From an uncultured Bacteroidota bacterium (GTDB lineage: Bacteria; Bacteroidota; Bacteroidia; Chitinophagales; Chitinophagaceae), in contig CAIJXT010000030.1 of assembly GCA_903824665.1 (NCBI GenBank), positions 186,001-250,000 on the forward strand: 64,000 bases of DNA. Reading direction: 5' to 3'. A program made the translations under genes and the position numbers. The notes under the pieces were generated by a model. That model searched no databases and had not been told where the DNA came from. It saw nothing but the letters and a program-made list of their open reading frames with translations. Positions 36,999-46,397 of the stretch are shown piece by piece (positions within the stretch are counted from its first letter, which is position 1; each line of letters begins with the position of its first letter).

Positions 36999-37340
36999 TA
37001 AAATGATAATGTGATAATTTTTCAAGCCCCCCGGTCATCGTCCGGGGGGCTTTTTAGTGGTTTATTACGTACCTATTAATTGCTGGTTAGTTTCTATTTG
37101 TCCTATTATAGTTTTAAAAAACGAATAAAACATTATTTTTTGTGTAACTTCACCTAACTTTTGCAACTTTTTGTATGTCTTAAAGCAAAACCACTCTCGG
37201 TTTTTACATTGGAAATTTAAATATTATTCGTCGTTTTTGAATTTTATAGAGATATTACTATATTTAACACGTTAAAGTATACCCAAAAAAAGTACAAAAC
37301 GTAAAAAACACTGCCTCAGGTTTCTAAATATCGGTCAAGT
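36999..37340. other. Intergenic stretch after ftsZ
   Basis: The 342 bp hold the ftsZ terminator at the left end and then a very AT-rich stretch that must contain the promoter of the CHU_C protein. I cannot place a convincing Bacteroidota -33/-7 promoter pair and see no gene. Confidence 0.6.
37024..37055 (+). terminator. Strong rho-independent terminator of the dcw operon
   Basis: AAGCCCCCCGG and CCGGGGGGCTT form a perfect 11-bp GC-rich stem around a 7-nt loop, followed by a run of T. It lies 26 bp after the ftsZ stop. Confidence 0.95.
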
Positions 37341-40300
37341 ATGAAAAAACACTACTTATTCTTATTTCTCTTTTGCTTGGTTGTAAGTGGCGCTAAGCGC
37401 GTCAATGCACAGATTTCAGGCGCCAACTGCTTTTTGCAGGGCAGGTACCTGGAGATTGGCGAAATTGGTAATGGCGCATTTGGTGCCAGCGGCATACCCG
37501 CCGGCTACCATCCTCACCTTTCCGGTACAGGTGTACCCCCCGCTGGTACTTTCCTGGCAGAGGTTTATGATTACGGTCTGGACGGATGGGCTGTAGGCGC
37601 ACCTCCTTATATGGGCGACTACACTTATCCTGGATCTCCGTTTGAAGGATGGGGACTTCAGGTGAATGTGGGTCGTACACACGCGTTCGTACCCGGAGGC
37701 TTTAATAGTGCAGCTGGTGGCTCACTTACAGGTACTATTGCCGGTTATTCCAATACTGGCGGTCGTGCTATCTGCCGTTGGACCGGTACTGCCTCTGCCG
37801 GTGGTATGCAGGTTAGGCAGGAGACACGGGTAGACACACTCGCTTCATGGGTGGTGGTTACAACCGTTATGCGCAATACCACTGGTGCTGCTATGCCAGG
37901 CGTATATTATTTGCGCTCTTGTGATCCGGACAACAACCAGACATGGGCAGGCGGTGGCTTCCCCACAAACAATCAGGTGATTTATCAGAATGACGTACAG
38001 CACAGAGTACTGGTAAGGGCTACAAGTTCTACCGGACCAGCATCTTACTTCGGTCTTGGTACACGTGATTGTCGTGCCAAAGTGTTTATCTACAACTCAT
38101 GGTCTATGTCTACTGCGGTTGACTTCGCAGATATGTACAACCAGACTGTTCCTGCTGCTTATGGTGCTTATTATTATGATTTTGCCAATCACCCCGGTGA
38201 TATCGGTATCGGCCTGGTTTACAGGATCGGTACTATTGCTGCAGGTGACAGTGCCATCGTTTCTTACGCATATACCTTTAATAACGATGCCGGTTTAGAT
38301 CAGGCATTCCCGCACCCACAACTGGTTGTGAACGGTACACCATTCCCTGTTGTTGCACCACCTGCGCCAAACTACGATACGTTCGACGTTTGTCTGCACC
38401 CGGGTATGACAACACTTCCTGTAAACATCAATTTCGGTAGCGACAAAAACTGGAGCTGGAGCAAATGGACATGGTCTCCGGGCACTGGTCTGGCCACCAC
38501 AACGGGCGTTGTTAACACAATCAATGTTGGCGTACTTCCTCCAATTATTACCTATACCATTACTGGTACTGATAGTGCTTTCGGTATGTCGTCATGCAAC
38601 AATAAAGTGTTCTACCTTACTATACTTACCTGCAATGGTGCTGTTTGTAACAGCCCATGTGAAGGTGATACGCTGTGGTTCAATGCACCTGGTGACTCCT
38701 CGGCTGCTACCTATCAGTGGTATGGTCCTGCTCCGTCAACTACGGTATTTGCCACCACACAAAAAGCATTTATCTATCCTGCATCTTCCGCACATAATGG
38801 TTTGTTCGCCGTTATCAAGACCGTGGCAGGTGTACCGGATACCTCATTCACTACCGCCGTTGTGCGCCACAAACCTAATGTTGTAGCATCCAGCAATGCA
38901 CCATTGTGTATAGGTACTAACACCCTGCTGCTGACATCAGTAGTAGACTCACCCGGTGTTACGTATGCGTGGTCAGCCTTCCCGTCATCGTTTACTTCCG
39001 GCGTCTCCAATCCTACGATCAGTGGATTCTCAATAACAGATACCGGAACGTATAGGGTGATTGTCACCTCCGTATTTGGCTGTAAAGACACGGCTACGAC
39101 GCACGTGACATTGGTACCACCACCTGCGCCACCGATAGTTTTTGCTCATACACCATATTGTCAGGGCGATGCATTTATACCGTTTACTGTTACTGGTCTT
39201 GTACCAGGTGGCGTGGTGCTATGGTATTCAGCCCCGGTAGGTGGTACAGGTAGTACTACTGCTCCGGTTGTTAATACTGCGGTTGCCGGTCTCAATACAT
39301 ATTACTTCAGCCAGATAACAGGCAGCTGCGAGAGTCTTCGTGATTCAATAAAAGTGTTGGTCAATCCGGTTCCGGCTCCAATACTTGGGACAACAGGTGT
39401 ATGTCAATACTTTACTACTACACTCACATCTACTACGCCAGGTGGTGCGTGGTCGAGCAGCAATCCGGCTGTTGCAGTTATAGATCCGGTTACAGGTGTT
39501 GTTACCGGTGTCAGTGGTGCAACATCTGGTACTACGGCTACTATTACTTATAGACTGATTACCTCTTGCCAAGCCACTACAGTGGTGACTGTTTATGGCA
39601 AGCCTTCACCTCCGGGAGTGCCCGAAGTTCGCTATTGCCAGTACACACTTGCCAATCCAATAAATGCAGCTGCAGGCAGCACACTTGCCGGCAGCACTAT
39701 CAAGTGGTATGGTCTGGGTGTAACACCTGCGCTCGTAGGTATTAATGGCCCAATACCACGTACAGATACTGCTCCTGGCGTTTATAATTATTATGTGACG
39801 CAGACATCATCATTTGGTTGTGTCAGCGACAGCGCTACATACCCGGTACGCATAATCGCAGAGCCATCAGCACCAATCACACGCGATACTGAATACTGTC
39901 AGCATTACGAGTTTGCGGCACCACTGACTGCAAAAGGTGACAGCCTGCGCTGGTACACATCGGCTACAATGCCACCTGTAGGTACAGGTAGTTACATCGC
40001 ACCTACTCCGCCAACCGTATATCCGGGCATAACTACACATTTTGTAACACAGACAATCAACAAATGTGAGAGTCCACGTGCACCATTGAATGTAGAGATT
40101 CTTTATACTCCGGAGTTTGAGATTCTTGCTGATCGTGACTGGGTTTGCCAGTTCGATTCTCTGAGGTTGAAATATGATGGTCCTAATCCTTTGGTTAATA
40201 TGGCGTTCTACTGGCAGTTGCCAATCGGTGCATCATTCGTAGCGGGTACAACCAATGCCGATAGCATTGTAAGAGTACGCTTCGATACAGCATGGGGTCA

Positions 40301-41210
40301 GCACGATGTAATTCTTACAGTTACAAACTATGGTGGCAAATGTCGTGGAAACGATACACAGCGTATCAAAGTGGTACCGGCACCAAATACACATCCATAC
40401 ATGAGTCCTGATGTGTGTGTTGGCGATACTATTACATTGGCACTTGGCGACAGAACTGCAAATGCGCATTCATTTACATGGATGATAGACGGCCAGCCAA
40501 TGGCTATCTCTCCAGCATTGAAGATCATCTCTGCAAATTCGCATAGTGGTGGTCCATACCTTATCAGCTGGCAGGATACCGGTCGCCATATCATTGGCGT
40601 ACAGGGTCTTACATCAGAGGGTTGCAGGGCACTGCCAACGGCTGATACGGTGAACGTTCACTCATTGCCAGATCCACGTTTCTCTCTGTTGCTTGATGCC
40701 AGCATATCAGACAAGAATAGCAAAAAGCTGTGTATTGAAGATAGCGTGCTGTTTGCAGCCAATGTTAAAGACTACAGCTGCAATTACAAATGGGAGCCTG
40801 AGCATTACTTCGCAAACGAAAACAAGCCAGTAATCTGGGGTAAAGTAGAGCAGGAGCGCAGTATGATCAAGCTTACTGTAACTGATCCGTTTGGTTGCCG
40901 CGCCAGCTATGAGAAGAAGTTTGTTACAGACCTTTGCTGTACTGTTTCTTTCCCTAATGCCTTTACGCCTAATCAGGATAGTCACAATGATGTGTTCCGT
41001 CCAATATTCGCAGGCTACCGCAGGTTCCACATCTTCCGTGTGAGCAACCGTTGGGGACAGACAGTGTTTGAGAGTGCCAACTCTAATCCATCATGGGATG
41101 GTATGTACAATGGTGTTCCTCAGGATATGGGTACTTACTACTACTTCATACGTTATGATTGCGGTGGCAAGACACTCGAAGCCAAGGGTGATATAACTCT
41201 GATCAGATAA
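37341..41210 (+). CDS. Large secreted CHU_C protein with Ig-like domains
   Basis: The 1,289-residue protein starts with a signal peptide ending RVNAQ. Residues about 25-330 form a beta-rich region without a recognised family, with many Gly, Tyr and Thr residues. Several PKD/Ig-like domains of about 85 residues follow (residues about 430-1190), most with a conserved early cysteine. One of them, near residue 680, is the same GGAWSSSN Ig repeat seen in the proteins at 0-3 kb and 13-14 kb. The C-terminal 85 residues (FPNAFTPNQDSHNDVFRPIF...NRWGQTVFES...GDITLIR) are a gliding motility-associated, type B T9SS domain. No PorP/SprF-like gene lies next to it. Surface adhesion is the likely role. Confidence 0.9.
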   Translation: MKKHYLFLFLFCLVVSGAKRVNAQISGANCFLQGRYLEIGEIGNGAFGASGIPAGYHPHLSGTGVPPAGTFLAEVYDYGLDGWAVGAPPYMGDYTYPGSPFEGWGLQVNVGRTHAFVPGGFNSAAGGSLTGTIAGYSNTGGRAICRWTGTASAGGMQVRQETRVDTLASWVVVTTVMRNTTGAAMPGVYYLRSCDPDNNQTWAGGGFPTNNQVIYQNDVQHRVLVRATSSTGPASYFGLGTRDCRAKVFIYNSWSMSTAVDFADMYNQTVPAAYGAYYYDFANHPGDIGIGLVYRIGTIAAGDSAIVSYAYTFNNDAGLDQAFPHPQLVVNGTPFPVVAPPAPNYDTFDVCLHPGMTTLPVNINFGSDKNWSWSKWTWSPGTGLATTTGVVNTINVGVLPPIITYTITGTDSAFGMSSCNNKVFYLTILTCNGAVCNSPCEGDTLWFNAPGDSSAATYQWYGPAPSTTVFATTQKAFIYPASSAHNGLFAVIKTVAGVPDTSFTTAVVRHKPNVVASSNAPLCIGTNTLLLTSVVDSPGVTYAWSAFPSSFTSGVSNPTISGFSITDTGTYRVIVTSVFGCKDTATTHVTLVPPPAPPIVFAHTPYCQGDAFIPFTVTGLVPGGVVLWYSAPVGGTGSTTAPVVNTAVAGLNTYYFSQITGSCESLRDSIKVLVNPVPAPILGTTGVCQYFTTTLTSTTPGGAWSSSNPAVAVIDPVTGVVTGVSGATSGTTATITYRLITSCQATTVVTVYGKPSPPGVPEVRYCQYTLANPINAAAGSTLAGSTIKWYGLGVTPALVGINGPIPRTDTAPGVYNYYVTQTSSFGCVSDSATYPVRIIAEPSAPITRDTEYCQHYEFAAPLTAKGDSLRWYTSATMPPVGTGSYIAPTPPTVYPGITTHFVTQTINKCESPRAPLNVEILYTPEFEILADRDWVCQFDSLRLKYDGPNPLVNMAFYWQLPIGASFVAGTTNADSIVRVRFDTAWGQHDVILTVTNYGGKCRGNDTQRIKVVPAPNTHPYMSPDVCVGDTITLALGDRTANAHSFTWMIDGQPMAISPALKIISANSHSGGPYLISWQDTGRHIIGVQGLTSEGCRALPTADTVNVHSLPDPRFSLLLDASISDKNSKKLCIEDSVLFAANVKDYSCNYKWEPEHYFANENKPVIWGKVEQERSMIKLTVTDPFGCRASYEKKFVTDLCCTVSFPNAFTPNQDSHNDVFRPIFAGYRRFHIFRVSNRWGQTVFESANSNPSWDGMYNGVPQDMGTYYYFIRYDCGGKTLEAKGDITLIR

Positions 41211-41562
41211 TTTCTGAGAGATATACAATAGTAAAAACTGCCATCCTGATTTCCGGATGGCAGTTTTTGTTTACCAAGGTATTCGGAGTTTAGTAGTTGT
41301 GTTGCAATTAGGAATTTGTATCACTAAGAAATACACAGATGTTGCACTTTTTCGTTCTTTTTAACACCGCCGAATAATCTGTTGATCAGCAATGAGTTGT
41401 TGCAACATTCATTGTGCAAGCAGTCTTTTTTGCTGTTTTTTTGGGGGTATCGATATTTGGTAAATCAGTCATTTAGTCTTAACTTCAACTTTGTTTGTAG
41501 TGCGTCTATTTCTACTTACTTAACTTGTTTTATTTTTATCAACTTTTTGTTTCAAATTATTC
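41211..41562. other. Intergenic stretch before the SBBP-repeat protein
   Basis: The 352 bp contain the terminator at 41233-41268 and an AT-rich, T-heavy region leading to the next start codon. I see no gene and no convincing promoter. Confidence 0.6.
41233..41268 (+). terminator. Rho-independent terminator after the CHU_C protein
   Basis: AAAAACTGCCATCC and GGATGGCAGTTTTT form a perfect 14-bp stem around an 8-nt loop, followed by GTTT. It could work in both directions, but only the plus strand has a gene feeding into it. Confidence 0.92.
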
Positions 41563-44034
41563 ATGAAATATCTATCTATTATTGCTATCCTGTCTGTACT
41601 GAGTATTACGGCCAGCGCCAGAGTAGCTCCTGTAGCCATTAATGGCAAATTCTCATTTTTGGAGAATAAAGGTCAGATAAAAGACCAGAACGGCAAACCA
41701 CGGGCGGATATTCAGTTTGTTTTACCAGGCAGTGGGATTAATCTTTTTGTCGGAAATGGACAGTTGCACTATCAGTTTGCAAAGGCTGTAGTTGCCAACC
41801 CGCACCAGCCGGGTACCTACATAGCACCACAGTTCCGTATTCATCCGGATCAGGATCGGTACGAAGAGCCTATGACAGCAACCATCAATACTTACAGGCT
41901 GGATGTGGAGTTGGTGGGGGCAAATATGAACGCACCATTTATAGCCGGTGAACCACAAGCATATTACGAGAATTACTACCTGCCCGGTGCTCCCACAAAT
42001 GGCATACGGGCGCATGCCTTTAATAAGATCACCTACAAGAATGTATACCCAGATATTGACTGGGTTATTTTTGTGGACGGTACAAAACTGGAACATGAGT
42101 TTGTAGTAGGTCGTAACGGAGATGCTTCTCGCATACAGATTCGTTACAAAGGTCAGACATCGCTCAAAATTACTACAGACGGCAGCATTATTGCAGGTAC
42201 CCCATTGGGTACGGTTACAGAGAAGGCACCGGTTTGTTATAATGCCGATGGTTCACTGCAGCCTTCTGCTTACCGGCTCAACGGCAGTTTGCTTACTTAT
42301 GACCTGCATGGTGCCAAGGACGAAATATTGATTGACCCGGAACTGATCTGGGGTACCTACTATGGTCCCGACTCAAGTACCACACAGTTTTACGACAATG
42401 CCGTATGCGATTCTGCCAATCTGTATGCCTGTGGCCTTACGTGGTCGGGCGTGGCAGGTACCATTGCTACCAGCGGTGCCTATCAGTCGGTTTTTGGGGG
42501 TGGTACCGATGCCTACCTTGTTCGGTTTGATACAGGTGGGCACAGAATATGGGCTACATACTATGGTGGTAACGATGCCGACTGGGCTACTGGTGTTGAT
42601 TGTGATGCCAATGGCCTGATCTACATGTGTGGGGTGACGGCGAGTACAACCGGCATATCTACCCCGGGTGCACAGCAAACAACCTATGGCGGTAATCCTT
42701 ATGACGCATTTGTAGTGAAATTCGACGCTGATGGTGTACGCAAATGGGCAACTTACGCAGGTGGCGGCGGCTCCAACTATCCGTGGAGTATTTCCTGCAC
42801 AGCAAATGGTAAGGTTTACCTCGCCGGAGACTCTAACGAAAATACAAACATAGCTACATCTACAGGATACCACCCAACAAAGTCAGGTGGTTTTGACTGG
42901 TACATTGTGTCTTACGATACGCTGGGTGTGCGCCAGTGGGGTAGCTATTATGGCGGCAGTACCAATGATTTTTCTGGTATGGCTTTTGGCGATTATTATG
43001 CGGTATACCTTACCGGCTGGACAACAAGCGCTGCTGGTATCTCCAGTTCATTTGCGCATCAGCCTGCTTTGGGAGGCGCATCCGATGCTGTGCTGATCAA
43101 GACTTTCGAAGATGGCTCATTCTCCTGGGGCACATACTATGGTGGCTCCTCTTCAGAGCTTGTCGGTGGTGTTACCTGCGATCTGTTTGGTAATATATTC
43201 CTCTTCGGGCATACCGAAAGTGACAACAACATCAGTGTGCCCGGTGCTTTCCAGACTGCGAGAGCAGGTGGTGCAGATGCCTTTCTGGTCAAGTTTCATC
43301 CGGAGATAGGGTTCAGACTTTGGGCTACCTATTTTGGCGGACCACTCGACGAAAAGACCGACCTCAGCCGTATCGTTACAGACGACTCTGGAAATGTCTA
43401 CGTTACCGGAAATACCAAAAGTCTTACTGGAGTAGCTTTTGACACAGCCTGGCAGACAGTATATGGCGGTGGTGAAAAGGATGGCTTCCTGGCCAAGTTC
43501 AGCGCCATTGGTATTCCTAAATGGTCCACGTATTATGGCGGTCTGGGTGTAGATGAGCCACGTGCTACCGCGTTTTATGGTGAGTCGGTATACCTTTGTG
43601 GGTTTACAACCAGCGCCGAGAATATAACTACTCCGGGTGCATTTTTGCCTACCGGTGCCGGCCATGAGTTTTACAATCAGGGCTTCCTGTCACGCTTTGC
43701 CGATCCCGATACTACTACCATTCCTGTAGACACGGTGACACCTCCGCCAACATTGGTAAAGGGTCCGGCTGAGAGCCACCCTCAGATCAGTCTGTTCCCC
43801 AACCCTAACAACGGTACCTTCACACTGGCAGGAGTGCTGGGCAATCGCAACGGCCTGGTTTCTGTAACGGTTACAGACATGACCGGTCGTGTGGTGTTGC
43901 AGGACAAAGCGGCCTTACACAATGGCAAGCTGCAGGAACAACTGGGCCTTTCGGGCTCCACGCCTGCAGGAGTGTATCTGCTGCGGCTGCAGGCTCCGGG
44001 TATCAATGAGGTAATACCTTTCAGGAAGCAGTAA
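41563..44034 (+). CDS. Secreted SBBP-repeat beta-propeller protein with T9SS sorting domain
   Basis: The 823-residue protein begins with a signal peptide (MKYLSIIAILSVLSITASA). Residues about 25-250 match the N-terminal domain usually paired with SBBP repeats, seen from FLENKGQIKDQNGKP and YPDIDWVIFVDGTKLEHEF. About nine SBBP repeats follow to residue 710, each with a WATYYGG or WGTYYGG strand, a G-x-x-YLAG turn and a DAFLVKFD strand, predicting beta-propeller blades. The C-terminus (ISLFPNPNNGTFTLAG...GVYLLRLQAPGINEVIPFRK) is a type A T9SS sorting domain. No catalytic residues are evident, so binding or a structural role is likely. Confidence 0.9.
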   Translation: MKYLSIIAILSVLSITASARVAPVAINGKFSFLENKGQIKDQNGKPRADIQFVLPGSGINLFVGNGQLHYQFAKAVVANPHQPGTYIAPQFRIHPDQDRYEEPMTATINTYRLDVELVGANMNAPFIAGEPQAYYENYYLPGAPTNGIRAHAFNKITYKNVYPDIDWVIFVDGTKLEHEFVVGRNGDASRIQIRYKGQTSLKITTDGSIIAGTPLGTVTEKAPVCYNADGSLQPSAYRLNGSLLTYDLHGAKDEILIDPELIWGTYYGPDSSTTQFYDNAVCDSANLYACGLTWSGVAGTIATSGAYQSVFGGGTDAYLVRFDTGGHRIWATYYGGNDADWATGVDCDANGLIYMCGVTASTTGISTPGAQQTTYGGNPYDAFVVKFDADGVRKWATYAGGGGSNYPWSISCTANGKVYLAGDSNENTNIATSTGYHPTKSGGFDWYIVSYDTLGVRQWGSYYGGSTNDFSGMAFGDYYAVYLTGWTTSAAGISSSFAHQPALGGASDAVLIKTFEDGSFSWGTYYGGSSSELVGGVTCDLFGNIFLFGHTESDNNISVPGAFQTARAGGADAFLVKFHPEIGFRLWATYFGGPLDEKTDLSRIVTDDSGNVYVTGNTKSLTGVAFDTAWQTVYGGGEKDGFLAKFSAIGIPKWSTYYGGLGVDEPRATAFYGESVYLCGFTTSAENITTPGAFLPTGAGHEFYNQGFLSRFADPDTTTIPVDTVTPPPTLVKGPAESHPQISLFPNPNNGTFTLAGVLGNRNGLVSVTVTDMTGRVVLQDKAALHNGKLQEQLGLSGSTPAGVYLLRLQAPGINEVIPFRKQ

Positions 44035-44107
44035 TACGTCGGTAGGCTACTACTTTGTTTAATCAAAGCTACGCGTGCAGCGGTATTTAAAATCGTAGTT
44101 TCGTGCC

Positions 44108-44701
44108 ATGAACTATCTGGGGCATGCTTTTCTTTCGTTTGGCGATCCGGCTGTACTTGCCGGTAATATGATGGCCGATCATATCAAAGGCAAAGTAGCG
44201 CTAGAATCACTGCCGGAAGGCGTGCGCAAGGGCATACTGCTGCACCGCAGGATAGATGAGATGACCGATAACCATCCTGCCACACAACGGGCCAAACTGT
44301 TGTTTCGCGAAGACTATGGCCTGTACTCCGGTGCCATAATGGATACGCTTTACGATCACTTTCTGGCCAATGATCCCAAACACTTTCCATCTGAAGATGC
44401 ATTGATGGCTTTTACACAGCAGGTGTATGCCATGCTTGATAACTATACCGAAGTTTTTGCGCCCGGTTTCGCAGCTTATTATCCGTATATGAAGGAACAA
44501 AACTGGCTACTTGGCTATCGCAATATAAAGGGTATGGAGCGGGCATTGCATGGTCTGGAACGCAGGGCTAAGTACATGCCACCGCCGGAAAAAGCATACG
44601 CCACGTTTGTAGCAGGGTATTACCATTTGAATCAGTGCTATTATGATTTTATAGACGATATGATTAAATTTGTAAAAACAGAGCTTAGTAAAGATGTGTA
44701 G
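44108..44701 (+). CDS. Acyl carrier protein phosphodiesterase (AcpH family, DUF479)
   Basis: The 197-residue protein matches the AcpH family, HD-like metal-dependent hydrolases that remove phosphopantetheine from holo-ACP in E. coli. Conserved features are MNYLGHAFLS with His6, AGNMMADHIKG with Asp24 and His25, the LLHRRIDEMTDNHP motif (about 45-57) and YDHFLANDP near residue 83. No signal peptide is present. Many Bacteroidota carry this gene away from other fatty-acid genes, as here, so its true substrate in this organism is less certain than the family call. Confidence 0.88.
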   Translation: MNYLGHAFLSFGDPAVLAGNMMADHIKGKVALESLPEGVRKGILLHRRIDEMTDNHPATQRAKLLFREDYGLYSGAIMDTLYDHFLANDPKHFPSEDALMAFTQQVYAMLDNYTEVFAPGFAAYYPYMKEQNWLLGYRNIKGMERALHGLERRAKYMPPPEKAYATFVAGYYHLNQCYYDFIDDMIKFVKTELSKDV

Positions 44702-44826
44702 TTACGGAAATTTACGTTTTTTTGCCGACCGCTGCAGGCAAGGCAGTCAGAAAGAACATTTTCGCGGACGCTTTTTTAACTTTTAACTTAAATAACTAAC
44801 CTTAAATTGCCCTTCCAGAGTTGCTT

Positions 44827-46020
44827 ATGAGATTGACGTCGTCTTTTATGGGAGTATTTTTCCTGTTACTTTTATTGATTGCCTGCAACACGCCTGTACC
44901 ACCTGCAGCAGCGCGCACGCCCGGCTTTCACGAAGACCCGGCTCAGCCCCCCAAAGCGCCTCTTATCTACGATACACTGAGCGATAACAACCGCAGCATC
45001 ATTTCCCAGCTCGACAACTACTACCGTATCCAATCACGGGTAGGTTTCAATGGCGCAGTGCTTATCGGATACAAAGGCAAGGTGGTGTATGAGCGTTACT
45101 ACGGCTACAGCAACCGGGAACGCAAGATTCCGCTGGCTTTCAATTCTTCCAGCCAGCTGGCTTCCGTTTCCAAAACTTTCACCAGCATTGCTATTCTTTA
45201 TCTGTACGAGCACAAGCAGCTCAATATCGACTATCCGGTACAGAATTATATCAAGGATTTTCCGTACCCCAATATTTCGTTGCGTATGCTGCTGAGCCAT
45301 CGCTCTGGCCTGCCCGACTATACCAAGTGGGTGCCCGTTTACAACCGCAACGCATCAAAGCCGATCAGCAATGAAGAGATGATACGGCTGATGGTTAAGC
45401 ACAAACCCCGCCTGGAGTCGCGGCCCAATACCAGGTTTAAATACTGTAACACCAATTTTGCACTGCTGGCACGAGTGATAGAGGAAGTATCAGGTATGAG
45501 TTATGCAGGCTTTATGGAGAAATACATTTTCCGTCCGCTGGGCATGTTCAACACCTTTGTCTACGACCCTGCGCATGGCCTGCCTGGCAACGCAGCGATC
45601 AGCTACCGGTACAACTGGGTGCGCGAGCCTGATATGTTTGCTGATGGCGTTACCGGCGACAAGGGCATTTACAGCACTGTTCAGGATATGTTCAGATGGG
45701 ATCAGTCGTTGTACAACAATACGCTACTCAGCAAGGATATGATAGAGCTTTCTTACGGACCTTGTTCATTTGAGAAGCCGGGTGTAAAGAACTATGGTTT
45801 GGGTTGGCGTATGCTGTGCTATGCCAACGGCAACAAGATCATATATCATAATGGCTGGTGGCATGGCAACAATACTTCTTTTTACCGCCTCATCAAGGAG
45901 AACATGACCATTATTGTATTAGGCAACCGATTCAATAAGAATATCTACAAGCAGGCACCGGTCATCTATGGCATTGTGAAGGGCGCTGCTGCTGCCCATG
46001 GCTTTGATGATGAGGGCTAG
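44827..46020 (+). CDS. Beta-lactamase-family serine hydrolase, predicted lipoprotein
   Basis: The ATG at 44827 gives 397 residues with a lipoprotein signal, LLLLLIAC and Cys20 as the lipidated residue. The class C beta-lactamase/DD-peptidase fold is supported by SVSK (Ser113, Lys116), the YCN triad (Tyr206-Asn208), and a C-terminal HNGWWHGNN in the place of the KTG motif. Members are D-amino-acid peptidases, esterases or transpeptidase-like enzymes; true beta-lactamase activity is not implied. A TTG two codons upstream is less likely. The gene appears monocistronic. Confidence 0.88.
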   Translation: MRLTSSFMGVFFLLLLLIACNTPVPPAAARTPGFHEDPAQPPKAPLIYDTLSDNNRSIISQLDNYYRIQSRVGFNGAVLIGYKGKVVYERYYGYSNRERKIPLAFNSSSQLASVSKTFTSIAILYLYEHKQLNIDYPVQNYIKDFPYPNISLRMLLSHRSGLPDYTKWVPVYNRNASKPISNEEMIRLMVKHKPRLESRPNTRFKYCNTNFALLARVIEEVSGMSYAGFMEKYIFRPLGMFNTFVYDPAHGLPGNAAISYRYNWVREPDMFADGVTGDKGIYSTVQDMFRWDQSLYNNTLLSKDMIELSYGPCSFEKPGVKNYGLGWRMLCYANGNKIIYHNGWWHGNNTSFYRLIKENMTIIVLGNRFNKNIYKQAPVIYGIVKGAAAAHGFDDEG

Positions 46021-46397
46021 TATTACAGGCAGCGCTGACGTACATACCGGTCAGAAATTCTATTTAATTACCTTTTGCGTACACGAGTTGAGCTCCGCTC
46101 TACGGATCGGTTTTAATAACCTGTTCCCGCATCATCTATGGTATTAAAAGACTGGAAAGCATGCGTGTTTTAAACACTAGTGCAGGTTTTGTAAGATTGA
46201 TTAGCTAAACCAGATTGTTCGCCAAAATATACATCCTCATTGTGTATGCAACTAAGGGCATTGTCGCTATGGTGCACTTTTTGGTCATCCTGAGGCTGTT
46301 TCTATAACCAGCGCACGCGTATAGAATTATAGACTACAGCCAAACAAAAAAAAGCCCCGGCATTGCCGGGGCTTTTCAATCAATAATTTTTCGTTGT
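46021..46397. other. Intergenic stretch between the hydrolase and porV
   Basis: These 377 bp separate two convergent genes. Only the porV terminator at 46346-46378 is evident; the rest holds no gene or repeat that I can see. Confidence 0.6.
46346..46378 (-). terminator. Rho-independent terminator of porV
   Basis: AAAGCCCCGGC and GCCGGGGCTTT form a perfect 11-bp stem around ATT. The long T tract is on the minus strand, 20 bp past the porV stop. Confidence 0.93.

Noticed and set aside
44827-46020. An acquired beta-lactamase resistance gene
   Set aside because: The protein is a lipoprotein of the broad DD-peptidase/esterase family in ordinary chromosomal context, with no mobile element.
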